A stretch of DNA of 64,000 nt from Halobellus rarus (lineage in GTDB: Archaea > Halobacteriota > Halobacteria > Halobacteriales > Haloferacaceae): the NCBI RefSeq assembly GCF_024494595.1, contig NZ_JANHDI010000015.1, forward strand, positions 1 through 64,000, in the 5' to 3' direction. A program made the position numbers and the translations under genes. The notes beneath the pieces were generated by a model, which was not told the origin of the DNA, ran no database searches, and saw nothing but the letters and a program-made list of their open reading frames with translations. The stretch's first letter is position 1. Every line of letters starts with the position of its first letter. Shown here one piece after another: positions 1 through 7,663 of the stretch.

Positions 1-109
1 TTGGGAGTCGATCGGTTGGAGTGTGTCGGTTGTGTCGTACCATGTCGGTTTCCTCTCCGGCCTACTCGCTCTCTTCGGTCGCTCCTTGAGGCCGGAGGCT
101 CCACCTTGA

Positions 110-247
110 ATTACGCTGACGTGCGAGAATCCGACGCGTCGCCGTGATCGGGCGGCGTCGCACTTCTGCGAGGCGGTCGGGTCGACCGTGTGGTGTCTGA
201 AAGAGCAGTGTCCGCACTGCGGCGGGAAGGACGGTGATCGACGATGA
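110..247 (+). CDS. possible small zinc-finger protein, start uncertain
   Basis: This frame is open from just after a TGA at 107-109 and stops at 245-247. The stop overlaps the ATG of the next gene as ATGA, the coupling used throughout this gene string. The peptide (about 45 residues) has four Cys and one His: Cys near the start, an H-F-C in the middle, and a closing Cys followed by CPHC, which would suit zinc binding. There is no ATG, GTG or TTG in frame; ATT at 110 or CTG at 116 would have to start it. GGAGG at 94-98 lies upstream. Alternatively it is the tail of a frameshifted longer gene. The function is not recognised. Confidence 0.35.
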   Translation: MTLTCENPTRRRDRAASHFCEAVGSTVWCLKEQCPHCGGKDGDRR

Positions 248-825
248 GCCTCCAGTGGCCGCCGGAGTGGGAGCGGACGCCCTCCTCGGATCGCTCGCCG
301 AATCGGAGTTTTCAGGCGAGTCTCGGGACGACAACGGAGGATCTCTCGACGGAGATGGACCGCCTCGATCCCGATGAGTGGCGCGCGTCGACGGCCTCCG
401 GCGGATCGTACACGAAGTCGAACGGTCTCCCGAAGTACAACGCGAATCCCGACGATCCGGGGTTCGTGCTCCGGTGGACCGAGGACGGTGAGCAGTTCGC
501 CGTAGCGTGCGACGCGTACTCGCGCCTTCGAGACAACGTCCGGGCGGTCTATCTGTGGGTTCACGAGACGCGGATGCGCGGTCAGCGACCGGTCCGAACG
601 GGCGATACGGAGTTCGCTGCTGCGAGGCTCCCGTCGGCTGACGAGGAGGCGGTCGTGGCGACGGCTCCACCGCACGAGATCCTCGAAGTCGCTCCCGACG
701 CCGGTGAGGCTGTCGTGAAGGCGGCCGCTCGGCAGAAGAAGGCCGAGACCCATCCGGATTCGGGCGGGGACGAGCAGGAGTTCAAACGAATCGTTGAGGC
801 CGAGGAGGCGATGCTCGATGAGTGA
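244..825 (+). CDS. J-domain protein of an integrated element
   Basis: The protein has 193 residues. The last 50 or so resemble a short DnaJ J-domain: a Pro-His-Glu-Ile-Leu-Glu-Val start at about 143, then the diagnostic HPD at 170-172 followed by SGGDEQEFKRI, as in HPD-x-GGD-x-x-F-x-x-I. J-domains stimulate the ATPase of Hsp70/DnaK. The N-terminal 140 residues are polar and not recognised. The HPD triad is visible; the J-domain assignment is family knowledge, and a role in recruiting host DnaK is inference. ATG at 244 overlaps the preceding stop, and its own end overlaps the next gene by 8 bases, so it belongs to a tightly packed operon ending in the recombinase. Confidence 0.72.
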   Translation: MSLQWPPEWERTPSSDRSPNRSFQASLGTTTEDLSTEMDRLDPDEWRASTASGGSYTKSNGLPKYNANPDDPGFVLRWTEDGEQFAVACDAYSRLRDNVRAVYLWVHETRMRGQRPVRTGDTEFAAARLPSADEEAVVATAPPHEILEVAPDAGEAVVKAAARQKKAETHPDSGGDEQEFKRIVEAEEAMLDE

Positions 826-1300
826 GCACGAGCGCCCGGCGTTCATCGGCCCCCAGGTCAACTGGGTCGAGTGCTGGATCTGCGGGCAGGTCATCGAGGA
901 CTTCTCGCGCGTCGAGGGGATCGACGTCTCCGCCGAGGACGACTACTACCCGCAGATGAAGCCCGTCTGTCCGAAGCACGTCGAAGACGACGAAGAGATC
1001 GATAGAGGTGACGGCGTCGCGACGGACGGCGGGTCCTTCGAGGAACTGAACGCCCTGGAGCGCCAGGCCGACGCGCTCGAAGAGATCGCGGAGCAGCAGC
1101 GGATCCAGAACGCGGCGCTGCTGGAGTTGATCCGGACGCTCGATCACCGGCTTCCCGAGCTGCACGATCATCCGCCGGCGGAACCGACGTCGCCTCGATC
1201 CGGTCGCAGTCTCGCCGGGTGGGTCGAAGACGCGGCGCTGGACCTGGACGAACGGGTCGATCTGAACGCTGTCGATCGCGCTTCGGAGGGATCACAGTGA
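818..1300 (+). CDS. hypothetical Cys-motif protein of an integrated element
   Basis: The protein has 160 residues and no recognised family. It has a C-x2-C pair at about residues 19-22 (CWICG) and a later C-P-K-H, which together could bind one zinc. Residues 70-115 (ELNALERQADALEEIAEQQ and onward) have a heptad-like helical pattern that may form a short coiled coil. ATG at 818 was chosen because it overlaps the end of the J-domain gene by 8 bases, as elsewhere in this string; an in-frame upstream start at 794 would lie deep inside that gene. The 3' end overlaps the GTG of the next gene. Confidence 0.6.
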   Translation: MSEHERPAFIGPQVNWVECWICGQVIEDFSRVEGIDVSAEDDYYPQMKPVCPKHVEDDEEIDRGDGVATDGGSFEELNALERQADALEEIAEQQRIQNAALLELIRTLDHRLPELHDHPPAEPTSPRSGRSLAGWVEDAALDLDERVDLNAVDRASEGSQ

Positions 1301-2055
1301 CCCACTCGAAGACGCTCGTTCTCGTCGGCTGCGGCGCGGCGAAGCGCGACGAGTCGGCACCGGCAAAGGACCTGTACACGTCGACGTACTTTGCGAAGAA
1401 GCGCGAGTACGCCGAGACGATCGGCGACGAGTGGCTGATCCTCTCGGCGGAGCACGCGCTCGTCACTCCCGATCGGGAACTCGATCCCTACGAGACGAGC
1501 ATCGACGATCTCGACGAGGACCGCCTCGACGCGCTCGCGCATACGGTCGGGATGTCGCTGATCGACTGGATCGCGAACGAGGTCGGGAAGGGCGTCGAGA
1601 TCGAGGAGATCATCGTTCTCGCGGGGCGGAGCTACCTCGATCCGCTTCGAGAGCGAGAGGCGTTCTCTGCGGGTATCGATCCGACCGTCACGTTCCCGCT
1701 TCAGACGAACGATCTCGGCGGAATCGGTGAGCAGATGGGATGGCTCTCCGAGCGCATCGCCGCGGAGAGTGCGGAACAGACTCGGCTCGTCGCTGACGGC
1801 GGAGAGTATCGGCACCCGCTGGAAGACATCGACGGCCTCGAGGAGATCGAAGTCGAGTGCGCCGTCGCGATCGAGACGCCCGATGAGCCGGGGTACTGCG
1901 ACGGGTGGAGCGCCACGATCGAACTTGACGAGCCCGCGGAATTCGACCCGGATACCGCGCGGATCACGCTCCCCGGCTTCAACTGGGAGTGCCCCGAGTG
2001 CGGTCAGCCACACGAGTTCAACGTCGAAGGAATCCGGGTGAGTAATCTTGTCTGA
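1297..2055 (+). CDS. DUF6884-like protein with C-terminal zinc ribbon
   Basis: The protein has 252 residues. The first 150 match the pattern I know from DUF6884 proteins: a hydrophobic strand ending in G-C-G-A-A-K (residues 11-16), an APAKDLYTS segment, a W-L-I-L-S-A-E-H-A-L segment, then E-P/D-P-Y-E and a later V-L-A-G-R-S-Y. Family members occur in phages and mobile elements; their biochemical role is unsettled, and a link to nucleotide or DNA-base chemistry is only inference. The C-terminus adds a separate region ending in C-P-E-C-G-x-P-H, a half zinc ribbon. GTG at 1297 overlaps the previous stop. Its stop overlaps the TTG-started small gene that follows. Confidence 0.68.
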   Translation: MTHSKTLVLVGCGAAKRDESAPAKDLYTSTYFAKKREYAETIGDEWLILSAEHALVTPDRELDPYETSIDDLDEDRLDALAHTVGMSLIDWIANEVGKGVEIEEIIVLAGRSYLDPLREREAFSAGIDPTVTFPLQTNDLGGIGEQMGWLSERIAAESAEQTRLVADGGEYRHPLEDIDGLEEIEVECAVAIETPDEPGYCDGWSATIELDEPAEFDPDTARITLPGFNWECPECGQPHEFNVEGIRVSNLV

Positions 2056-2224
2056 GCGATCTGGAGACTCCGTCTATCACGTCGTCTGTCACGGGTGCGA
2101 GTACGAGGACGTCTTCGAGAACGATCGTGTGCTCGCAGCGACGAGCGAGATCGTCCACCGGAAGCGGACGGATCACGCTGTCGAGTACGCGGAGATCAGC
2201 CCGGGTGATCTGAGTGGAGAGTGA
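2048..2224 (+). CDS. 58-residue protein overlapping the recombinase start
   Basis: This small gene starts at TTG 2048 inside the end of the DUF6884-like gene and stops at 2222-2224 inside the recombinase, whose GTG is at 2214. The product starts MSERSGDSVYHVVCHGCEYE: a C-H-G-C pair near residues 14-17 and two later His residues could bind zinc. The tight overlap on both sides, at the same spacing as the neighbours, is the main support. Proteins of this kind (VCHxC, then E-x-V...H) are common next to haloarchaeal integrases; calling it an excisionase or regulator would be a guess. Confidence 0.6.
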   Translation: MSERSGDSVYHVVCHGCEYEDVFENDRVLAATSEIVHRKRTDHAVEYAEISPGDLSGE

Positions 2225-3260
2225 CGATCTCGTTCCGATCTCTCCGGCGAGGGCGCGAGATCTACACCTTGAGTCGATGGAGGACGATTCGGCCGCTTGG
2301 ACTCGGACGTCACACCGGAGCCATCTCCGGGCGTTCGTCGAGTGGTGCCGCGAGGAGGGTGGGATCGACAATATGAACGATCTGACCGGACGGGATCTCT
2401 ACGAGTTCCGCGTCTGGCGTCGTGAGGGCGGCTACTCGAAGGGGATGGACGAGGAGATCGCCCCGAAGACGCTCCACTCGGCGCTCGCGACGATCCGGTC
2501 GTTCCTCCGGTTCTGTGCACAGATCGAGGCGGTGCCGAGTGATCTCTACGAGAAGGTGCCGCTCCCGTCGCTGTCGGATTCCGAGGAGGTCTCGGACTCG
2601 ACGATCGCTCCGGAGCGCGTCCTGGATATCCTCGAGTATCTCGATCGCTACGAGTACGCGAGCCGGGATCACGTGGTCTGGTCGCTGATCTGGCATACGG
2701 GCGCTCGCGTGGGTGCGGTTCGGGCGCTCGATCTGGAGGACGTCGACCTAGAGGGACGGAAGCCCGGCCTCGATTACGTTCACCGTCCGGAGACGGGAAC
2801 GCCGCTGAAGAATGACGAGGGCGGCGAGCGATTTAATCGGATCACTGACCGCGTGGCGGAGGTTCTTCGGGCGTACATCGACGGTCCGCGGAAGGACGTC
2901 CTCGACGATCACGGTAGGGCTCCGTTGGTGACGACGAGTCACGGACGGGCTTCGGGCGGCTCGATTCGGGATTCGTTCTATCGGTGGACTCGTCCGTGTT
3001 TCATCGGGAAGGAGTGTCCGCACGATCGGGATCCGGAGACGTGCGAGGCGACGGAGTTCTACCATATGAGTAAGTGCCCGTCGTCGCGATCGCCGCACGA
3101 TGCGCGGAAGGCTCGGGTGACGAAGTATCGGAACGACGGCGTTCCTCGAGCGGCGGTTTCGGATCGGTTGGACGCGTCTGAACAGGTTCTCGACAAGCAC
3201 TATGATCGCGCTTCGAAGCGCGAGAAGGCAGATCGACGATGGAGGTTTTTCCAAGAATGA
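2214..3260 (+). CDS. tyrosine recombinase / integrase
   Basis: A 348-residue site-specific recombinase of the phage integrase (XerC/D-like) family. An N-terminal SAM-like core-binding domain (about residues 25-115) is followed by the catalytic domain. Visible catalytic residues are R165 (in H-T-G-A-R-V), the H-x-x-R pair H295/R298 (S-P-H-D-A-R), and the nucleophile Y330 (D-K-H-Y). Between residues 262 and 288 an insertion carries four Cys (C262, C268, C277, C288) and may hold zinc. The enzyme would integrate and excise the element formed by genes 110-3260. It is intact, so the element may still be mobile. GTG 2214 overlaps the preceding gene. Asp is often encoded by GAT here, less so in the flanking chromosome. 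Confidence 0.92.
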   Translation: MESDDLVPISPARARDLHLESMEDDSAAWTRTSHRSHLRAFVEWCREEGGIDNMNDLTGRDLYEFRVWRREGGYSKGMDEEIAPKTLHSALATIRSFLRFCAQIEAVPSDLYEKVPLPSLSDSEEVSDSTIAPERVLDILEYLDRYEYASRDHVVWSLIWHTGARVGAVRALDLEDVDLEGRKPGLDYVHRPETGTPLKNDEGGERFNRITDRVAEVLRAYIDGPRKDVLDDHGRAPLVTTSHGRASGGSIRDSFYRWTRPCFIGKECPHDRDPETCEATEFYHMSKCPSSRSPHDARKARVTKYRNDGVPRAAVSDRLDASEQVLDKHYDRASKREKADRRWRFFQE

Positions 3261-3496
3261 TTAGTATACAACTCGGTATCGAAGGGGTAGCGCGCGGTCC
3301 GAATCCAGAAACCTGCAGCGCCCATGCGAACTTTGCCTGAACCGGAGTAAAATCAAATCACTTCGTAGAGGCGTCTATTCGGTCGTATTCTCCGTTTTTA
3401 GCGTTTCAAAAAATCCGCCTCAAACTGCGACCAAGTGGAATCTAAACGCACCCCGTCGATGTCGGGCGATTTCCTCAGCAAATCGGGGGGATTTCG

Positions 3497-3766
3497 ATGG
3501 ATAACACACCGGTTTCTGGGTACACCCAGTACTATTGCCGGATCTGTGCGACGGGGTGTATCGATCCTCGGACATACTCGCGTACCAGGTATCGCGAGTG
3601 TGAATCCTGTCACTCGGTCCCCGTCCTCGACCGGAGCGAGCACGTCGACAAGATCCATCCTGAGTTAGTCTGGACAGTTCACGCTGCTCTGTCCGGCTTC
3701 GATCTCGATCCTCGTCCGGATGTACGTGCTACTCCGGCGAATCGTTCCGCGTCCCTCAGCGAATGA
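3497..3766 (+). CDS. zinc-ribbon protein next to the element end
   Basis: The product has 89 residues. It carries C-R-I-C near residue 15 and C-E-S-C near residue 35, a classic four-Cys zinc ribbon, followed by a His-containing segment and a polar tail. ATG 3497 follows a G-rich stretch (3485-3491) that could act as ribosome binding site. Similar small zinc-ribbon proteins are common on haloarchaeal plasmids and proviruses. The last bases overlap the next possible start as ATGA. Whether it belongs to the mobile element or to the host side of the junction cannot be decided here. Confidence 0.6.
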   Translation: MDNTPVSGYTQYYCRICATGCIDPRTYSRTRYRECESCHSVPVLDRSEHVDKIHPELVWTVHAALSGFDLDPRPDVRATPANRSASLSE

Positions 3767-3948
3767 GCGCGGGGCCCGCGATCTCGGGTAGATGTAACAC
3801 ATCCCCCATCAGGGACTACCTTCTCGATGAACTCGAATCGGAGGGTCTCCTCGGTCGGGGTCGGCCGCTCGACGGATCGTACGGAGATTCCCGTGGACCG
3901 CGGCGACGATGCGGCGACGGCCGACGACGACGACGCGGCGACACGTGA
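3763..3948 (+). CDS. possible truncated gene fragment
   Basis: This is a 61-residue reading frame whose ATG overlaps the preceding stop. Residues 16-33 (PIRDYLLDELESEGLL) look like a protein helix such as the one in winged-helix regulators. After about residue 35 the sequence becomes an Arg/Gly run typical of random high-GC reading, which suggests that an original gene was broken near 3850. In another frame the same DNA gives an Asp/Ala-rich stretch. I would treat it as a gene remnant, not a working gene. Confidence 0.25.
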   Translation: MSAGPAISGRCNTSPIRDYLLDELESEGLLGRGRPLDGSYGDSRGPRRRCGDGRRRRRGDT

Positions 3949-4226
3949 GGACGACGCGGTAACCCTCCGACAGCGGCGGACGCATCCGGGCGTGGTTCGC
4001 AGGGACGTCCCGCCCGCACAAAGAACCCGTTCACTACGCGCCCGGAACCGAGGTGACGGCTGGGCGGCTCCACGACGTCCGGTGAGATCGGAGCCGCATC
4101 ACGTGTGGTACCGGCGGTTCAGCGTGACTCCCCGGCGACGCTCGGCGATCGGATCGTCGCGACGAGCGGTGGCGACCCGCGACCGAACCGCCGGGTTTCA
4201 AGCGCCGTCGGTCCTTCTCGCACGCT
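3767..4226 (+). other. 460-base stretch without a convincing gene
   Basis: No frame here shows a recognisable protein after about 3850. Reading frames are Arg/Pro/Asp-rich, as expected from chance in high-GC DNA. The stretch joins the element-like left part to the standard chromosome and probably holds gene debris plus the promoter of the membrane protein starting at 4227. Confidence 0.4.
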
Positions 4227-4685
4227 ATGGTACTCGACACCGTGATGACGACCCTGCACGTCCTCGTCGGGGCGCTGTGGGTCGGCAGCGTCGTCTTCGT
4301 CGCCGGAGCGATTCTCCCCGCCGCGGTCGAGGGAGCCCTGGACGCGGCCCCGCTGGAGAAGATCGCAGACCGGCTCGTCTACCTCTCTCGCGGCTCCTCC
4401 GTCGTGATGTTCCTCACCGGCGGCCACCTCGCCGGCACGAGATACACGGTCGGGACGCTCACCGGCACCGGCCGCGGTCACCTCGTCCTCGCGATGCTCG
4501 CGCTGTGGCTCGTCCTCTCGGCGCTCGTCGAGGTCGGGCGGAGCCGACTCGTCGACGGGTTACAGGAGAAGCGCGTCCGCACGCCCGCGGCCGAGGCGAC
4601 GACGATCTTCCGCGTCGCGGCCGTCGTCGGGGTCCTGCTTCTCGTCGACGCGGGACTGCTCGCTTCCGGAACCACGCTCTACTGA
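4227..4685 (+). CDS. CopD-like integral membrane protein
   Basis: The product has 152 residues and four hydrophobic segments (about 3-30, 55-75, 83-105 and 127-150). The layout and a helix 1 carrying H11 and the G-A-L-W-V-G-S segment recall the CopD/copper-resistance D domain found in many haloarchaea. The role in copper transport is by family resemblance only, as no Met/His-rich copper motif is obvious. ATG 4227 gives a start just before helix 1. It lies 8 bases ahead of the PH-domain gene, so the three genes up to 6917 are probably one transcript. Confidence 0.55.
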   Translation: MVLDTVMTTLHVLVGALWVGSVVFVAGAILPAAVEGALDAAPLEKIADRLVYLSRGSSVVMFLTGGHLAGTRYTVGTLTGTGRGHLVLAMLALWLVLSALVEVGRSRLVDGLQEKRVRTPAAEATTIFRVAAVVGVLLLVDAGLLASGTTLY

Positions 4686-4693
4686 TCGATCGT

Positions 4694-5161
4694 ATGAACC
4701 GACTCCATCCCCGTATCCGACTGCTCTGGATCGGTCGCTCCCTCCTGACGGCGGCGATCTTCGCCGGCATCGCCTTCGGGGTCGGCCGCGTCGTCGATCC
4801 CGCCTGGCTCCCCGCGTGGGCCCCGCTGGCGGTCTTCGTCGCGTTCGGCGGGCTCGGAGCAACCTTCGCCGTGCTCAGATATCGATCCTGGCGCTTCGAG
4901 GTCCGCGAGGACTCGCTGTACCTCGAACGCGGCGTCCTCACGCGGGTCCGGACGGTGGTCCCGTTCGTCCGCATCCAGCACGTCGACACCTCGCGTTCGC
5001 CCACGGAGCGACTCGCCGGCCTCGCGAGCACCGTGGTCTACACGGCCGGATCCCGCGGCGCCGACGTCTCGGTCCCGGGGCTCACGCCGGGCGACGCCGA
5101 CGACCTCAGAGAGCGGCTGAAGCGACTGGCGATCCGCTCGGAGGGCGAGGACGCCGTCTGA
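4694..5161 (+). CDS. PH-domain membrane protein (YdbS-like)
   Basis: The product has 155 residues: two transmembrane segments (about 12-32 and 36-57), then one bacterial PH (bPH2, DUF304) domain with the typical S-W-R-F-E-V...L-Y-L-E-R-G-V-L core, the I-Q-H-V-D motif and the S-x-x-E-R-L-x-G-L segment. Proteins of this type are always membrane anchored and usually paired, as here, with a larger multi-PH protein one base downstream. The biochemical role is unknown; a contribution to envelope stability is inferred in bacteria. ATG 4694 starts just before the first membrane helix; a longer upstream frame runs through the previous gene and is a shadow. Confidence 0.85.
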   Translation: MNRLHPRIRLLWIGRSLLTAAIFAGIAFGVGRVVDPAWLPAWAPLAVFVAFGGLGATFAVLRYRSWRFEVREDSLYLERGVLTRVRTVVPFVRIQHVDTSRSPTERLAGLASTVVYTAGSRGADVSVPGLTPGDADDLRERLKRLAIRSEGEDAV

Positions 5162-5162
5162 G

Positions 5163-6917
5163 ATGCCCCGATCGCTCTCGCCGCTGTCGGTCCCGTACCG
5201 CGTGCTCCAGCGCGGCGGCGGTCTCGCTATCGGTCTCGCGTTCGTGCTCGGTGGCGGCGTCAACCTCCCGTTCCTCGGCCCCGCCGGACCGCTGATCGTC
5301 CTGGCCGTCGCCGGCGTCGCGGCGGTCGCGCTCGTCGGCTACGAGACGGCGTACGTCCGGCGGTTCAGTTACGAACTCACCGCCGACACGCTCGATATCG
5401 ATTCCGGCGTCCTCTCGCGCCGGAGCCGCGAGATCCCGCTCCGTCGGATCCAAAACGTCGATATATCGCGGAACGTGATCCAGCGACTACTCGGTATCGC
5501 CGTCGTCTCCTTCGAGACCGCCGGCGGCGGCGAGACCGAGGCACAGTTCCGGTACGTCACCTTCGAGGAGGCCAAGCGTCTTCAAAAAGAACTCGCGCGG
5601 TTGAAACGGGGCGGTACGGCAGATGCGGAGGGTTCGGTGGGCGAAGAACCCGCAGCCGCCCCGACCGAGCCGGAGTCGACCGAACTGTTCGCCCTCGACC
5701 GGAGCGAACTCGCGATCCTCGGCGCGCTGTCGATCGACTTCCGGGTGCCCGGGATCCTCTTTCTGCTCGTCTCGACGCTCGGTTCCACCGTCGTCTCGTC
5801 GTACCTCTCGGCGGTCCCCGGCGTCGCGCTGGTCGTCCTCGCCGGCGTCCTCTTCGCGGCCGTCGCGGTCGTCTCCTGGATCGTCGGGGCCGCCGCGGCG
5901 ATCGTCGAGTACTACGACTTCAGGCTCGTCCGCTCCGGCGACGAACTGCAGTACGAGCGCGGCCTGCTCCAGCGGTACGACGGGTCGATCCCGTTCGACA
6001 AGATCCAGACGTTGACTGTCGCCGACAACCCGCTCAAACGACACTTCGGGTACGCGACGCTGTACATCGAGACCGCGGGCTACACGCCCGGCGGCTCGTC
6101 CGGATCGCGCGGGTCCGAGGCGGCGATCCCGCTGGCCAAGCGCGAGCACGTCCTCGACCTGGTCGAGGAACTCGAACCGGTCGGCGACGTCGACTTCGAG
6201 CGCCCGCCGCGTCGCGCGCGGCGTCGGTACCTCGTCCGCTCGCTCCTCGCCGTCGGCGTCCTGACGGGGATCCTCTACGCCGCGGACTCGCTGCTGTCGC
6301 TCTCGATCCCGTGGTGGCCGCCGCTGCTCCTGGTCCCGGTCGCGGTCCTGTACGCGCACGCGACCTGGCGTCACCGCGGTCGCTGGTTGGGCGAGCACCA
6401 CGTCGTCACGCGCAACGGCGTGCTCAGACGGAAGACGAAGATCGTCCCCTACTACCGGATCCAGACGATCATCGACTCCCGGAGCGTCTTCCAGCGCCGA
6501 CTCGACCTCGCGACCGTCACCGTCGACACCGCCGGATCGCTCTCGCTGGGCGGGGGTGACGCCGCGGCGGTCGACGTGTCGGGGGCGACCGCCGACCACG
6601 TCCGGACGGAACTCGAAGCGCGGCTCGGACTGGCCGTCGACGCCTACCGCGTCGGCCGCGCCGGGATCGGTATCGAGGACGAGTACGAACAGAACGGTGA
6701 CGACTCGGAGTCCGGATCGCGCGGGTCAGAATCCGCCTCGCTCGACGACGGAGAGAGCGGAGGGAGATCGATCGCCGATGACGAGCCCGGCGTAAGGAGA
6801 GACTCAACCGCCGAAGACGAGAGCTCCCGATCAGGGTCGCCCGTCGATCGGACGCGAGACGGGCAGGAAGGTGAGGATCCGGACACGTCAAGGGGTCGAG
6901 ACGATCCGGACGATTGA
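5163..6917 (+). CDS. triple PH-domain membrane protein (YdbT-like)
   Basis: The product has 584 residues. Three bPH2 domains are visible, each with an R-x-x-x-I-Q-x-(V/L/I) signature: near residues 55-145 (RRIQNVDISR), 250-335 (DKIQTLTVAD) and 410-480 (YRIQTIIDSR). Pairs of transmembrane helices precede each. The last 90 residues are an acidic, Ser/Gly/Asp-rich tail without structure, likely a haloarchaeal adaptation or a flexible cytoplasmic extension. It starts one base after the small PH gene, and such two-gene sets (YdbS/YdbT) are the rule in bacteria. The function is unknown; the partners probably form one membrane complex. Confidence 0.85.
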   Translation: MPRSLSPLSVPYRVLQRGGGLAIGLAFVLGGGVNLPFLGPAGPLIVLAVAGVAAVALVGYETAYVRRFSYELTADTLDIDSGVLSRRSREIPLRRIQNVDISRNVIQRLLGIAVVSFETAGGGETEAQFRYVTFEEAKRLQKELARLKRGGTADAEGSVGEEPAAAPTEPESTELFALDRSELAILGALSIDFRVPGILFLLVSTLGSTVVSSYLSAVPGVALVVLAGVLFAAVAVVSWIVGAAAAIVEYYDFRLVRSGDELQYERGLLQRYDGSIPFDKIQTLTVADNPLKRHFGYATLYIETAGYTPGGSSGSRGSEAAIPLAKREHVLDLVEELEPVGDVDFERPPRRARRRYLVRSLLAVGVLTGILYAADSLLSLSIPWWPPLLLVPVAVLYAHATWRHRGRWLGEHHVVTRNGVLRRKTKIVPYYRIQTIIDSRSVFQRRLDLATVTVDTAGSLSLGGGDAAAVDVSGATADHVRTELEARLGLAVDAYRVGRAGIGIEDEYEQNGDDSESGSRGSESASLDDGESGGRSIADDEPGVRRDSTAEDESSRSGSPVDRTRDGQEGEDPDTSRGRDDPDD

Positions 6918-6943
6918 TACTGCCCACGGGAGACCCGGGACGT

Positions 6944-7639
6944 ATGGAGTCGCTCGAACGGATCCTGGCCGGCAACGACGAGCACGTCGCACAGATCGAC
7001 GACGACCACTTCGCGGATGTCCGCGACGGGCAGGACCCACCGGTGGTCTCCGTGTCCTGCTCCGACTCCCGGGTTCCCGCCCAGGGCGTCTGGAACGCCC
7101 GATCAGACGGCGACCTGTTCACCTCGGTCAACGTCGGCAACCAGGCCTGGACCGACGTCGACGGCGAGCGCGTCGTCAACGACGCCGTCGGATACGCCGT
7201 CTCCGCGCTCGACGTCGACCTCGTCGCGGTGCTCGGACACACCGGCTGCGGGGCGGTCACAGCCGCCTACGGGGCGGTGTTCGAAGAAGAGGATAGCGGG
7301 GACCTCCCGCCGGCGGTCGAGGCGGCCGTCGGGCGTCTCGTTCCGGTCGTCGAGGCCGCCCGCGAGGAGGACGTCGTGGGCGACGCGACGCCGACGAAGG
7401 CGGCGGTCAATCGGCTGGTCGAGTACGCGGTCCGCGAGCAGACGACGTTCCTCGTCGACGACGGAGCCGTCCCCGACGACGTCGCCGTCGCGGGCCTCGT
7501 CTACGACTTCCAGCGCGCCTACGGCGACGATGACGGCGCGGCACACCTCGTCTCGCTCGACGGCGAGACCGATTCGGACCGGCTTCGCGACCGACTCGAT
7601 CCGGCGTACCACGACCACGTCGGTTCGCTGCTGGAGTGA
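6944..7639 (+). CDS. beta-class carbonic anhydrase
   Basis: A 231-residue enzyme interconverting CO2 and bicarbonate in the cytoplasm. The zinc site is complete: C39 with D41/R43 (CSDSR), then H99 and C102 (H-T-G-C-G). The N-terminal region after residue 10 and the length are normal for the beta class. ATG 6944 was preferred over an upstream in-frame start because the protein then begins in the conserved L-E-R-I-L-x-G-N segment. It reads alone, facing the aldolase gene, whose stop is 25 bases away. There is no linked bicarbonate transporter. Confidence 0.92.
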   Translation: MESLERILAGNDEHVAQIDDDHFADVRDGQDPPVVSVSCSDSRVPAQGVWNARSDGDLFTSVNVGNQAWTDVDGERVVNDAVGYAVSALDVDLVAVLGHTGCGAVTAAYGAVFEEEDSGDLPPAVEAAVGRLVPVVEAAREEDVVGDATPTKAAVNRLVEYAVREQTTFLVDDGAVPDDVAVAGLVYDFQRAYGDDDGAAHLVSLDGETDSDRLRDRLDPAYHDHVGSLLE

Positions 7640-7663
7640 CGCCGAACGAACGGGAGTGAACCG

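Noticed and set aside
62..670. 202-codon minus-strand open frame at the left edge
   Set aside because: Ser/Arg/Pro-rich translation without motif, antisense to the J-domain gene.
3290..3312. GGTCCGAATCC as possible tRNA T-arm (attachment site)
   Set aside because: No matching stem, anticodon arm or acceptor arm around it; the T-loop would be off consensus.
3827..4693. Upstream extension of the small PH-domain protein
   Set aside because: In the longer reading the first 290 residues are Arg/Pro-rich, cross the CopD-like gene and show no domain; ATG 4694 gives the normal start.
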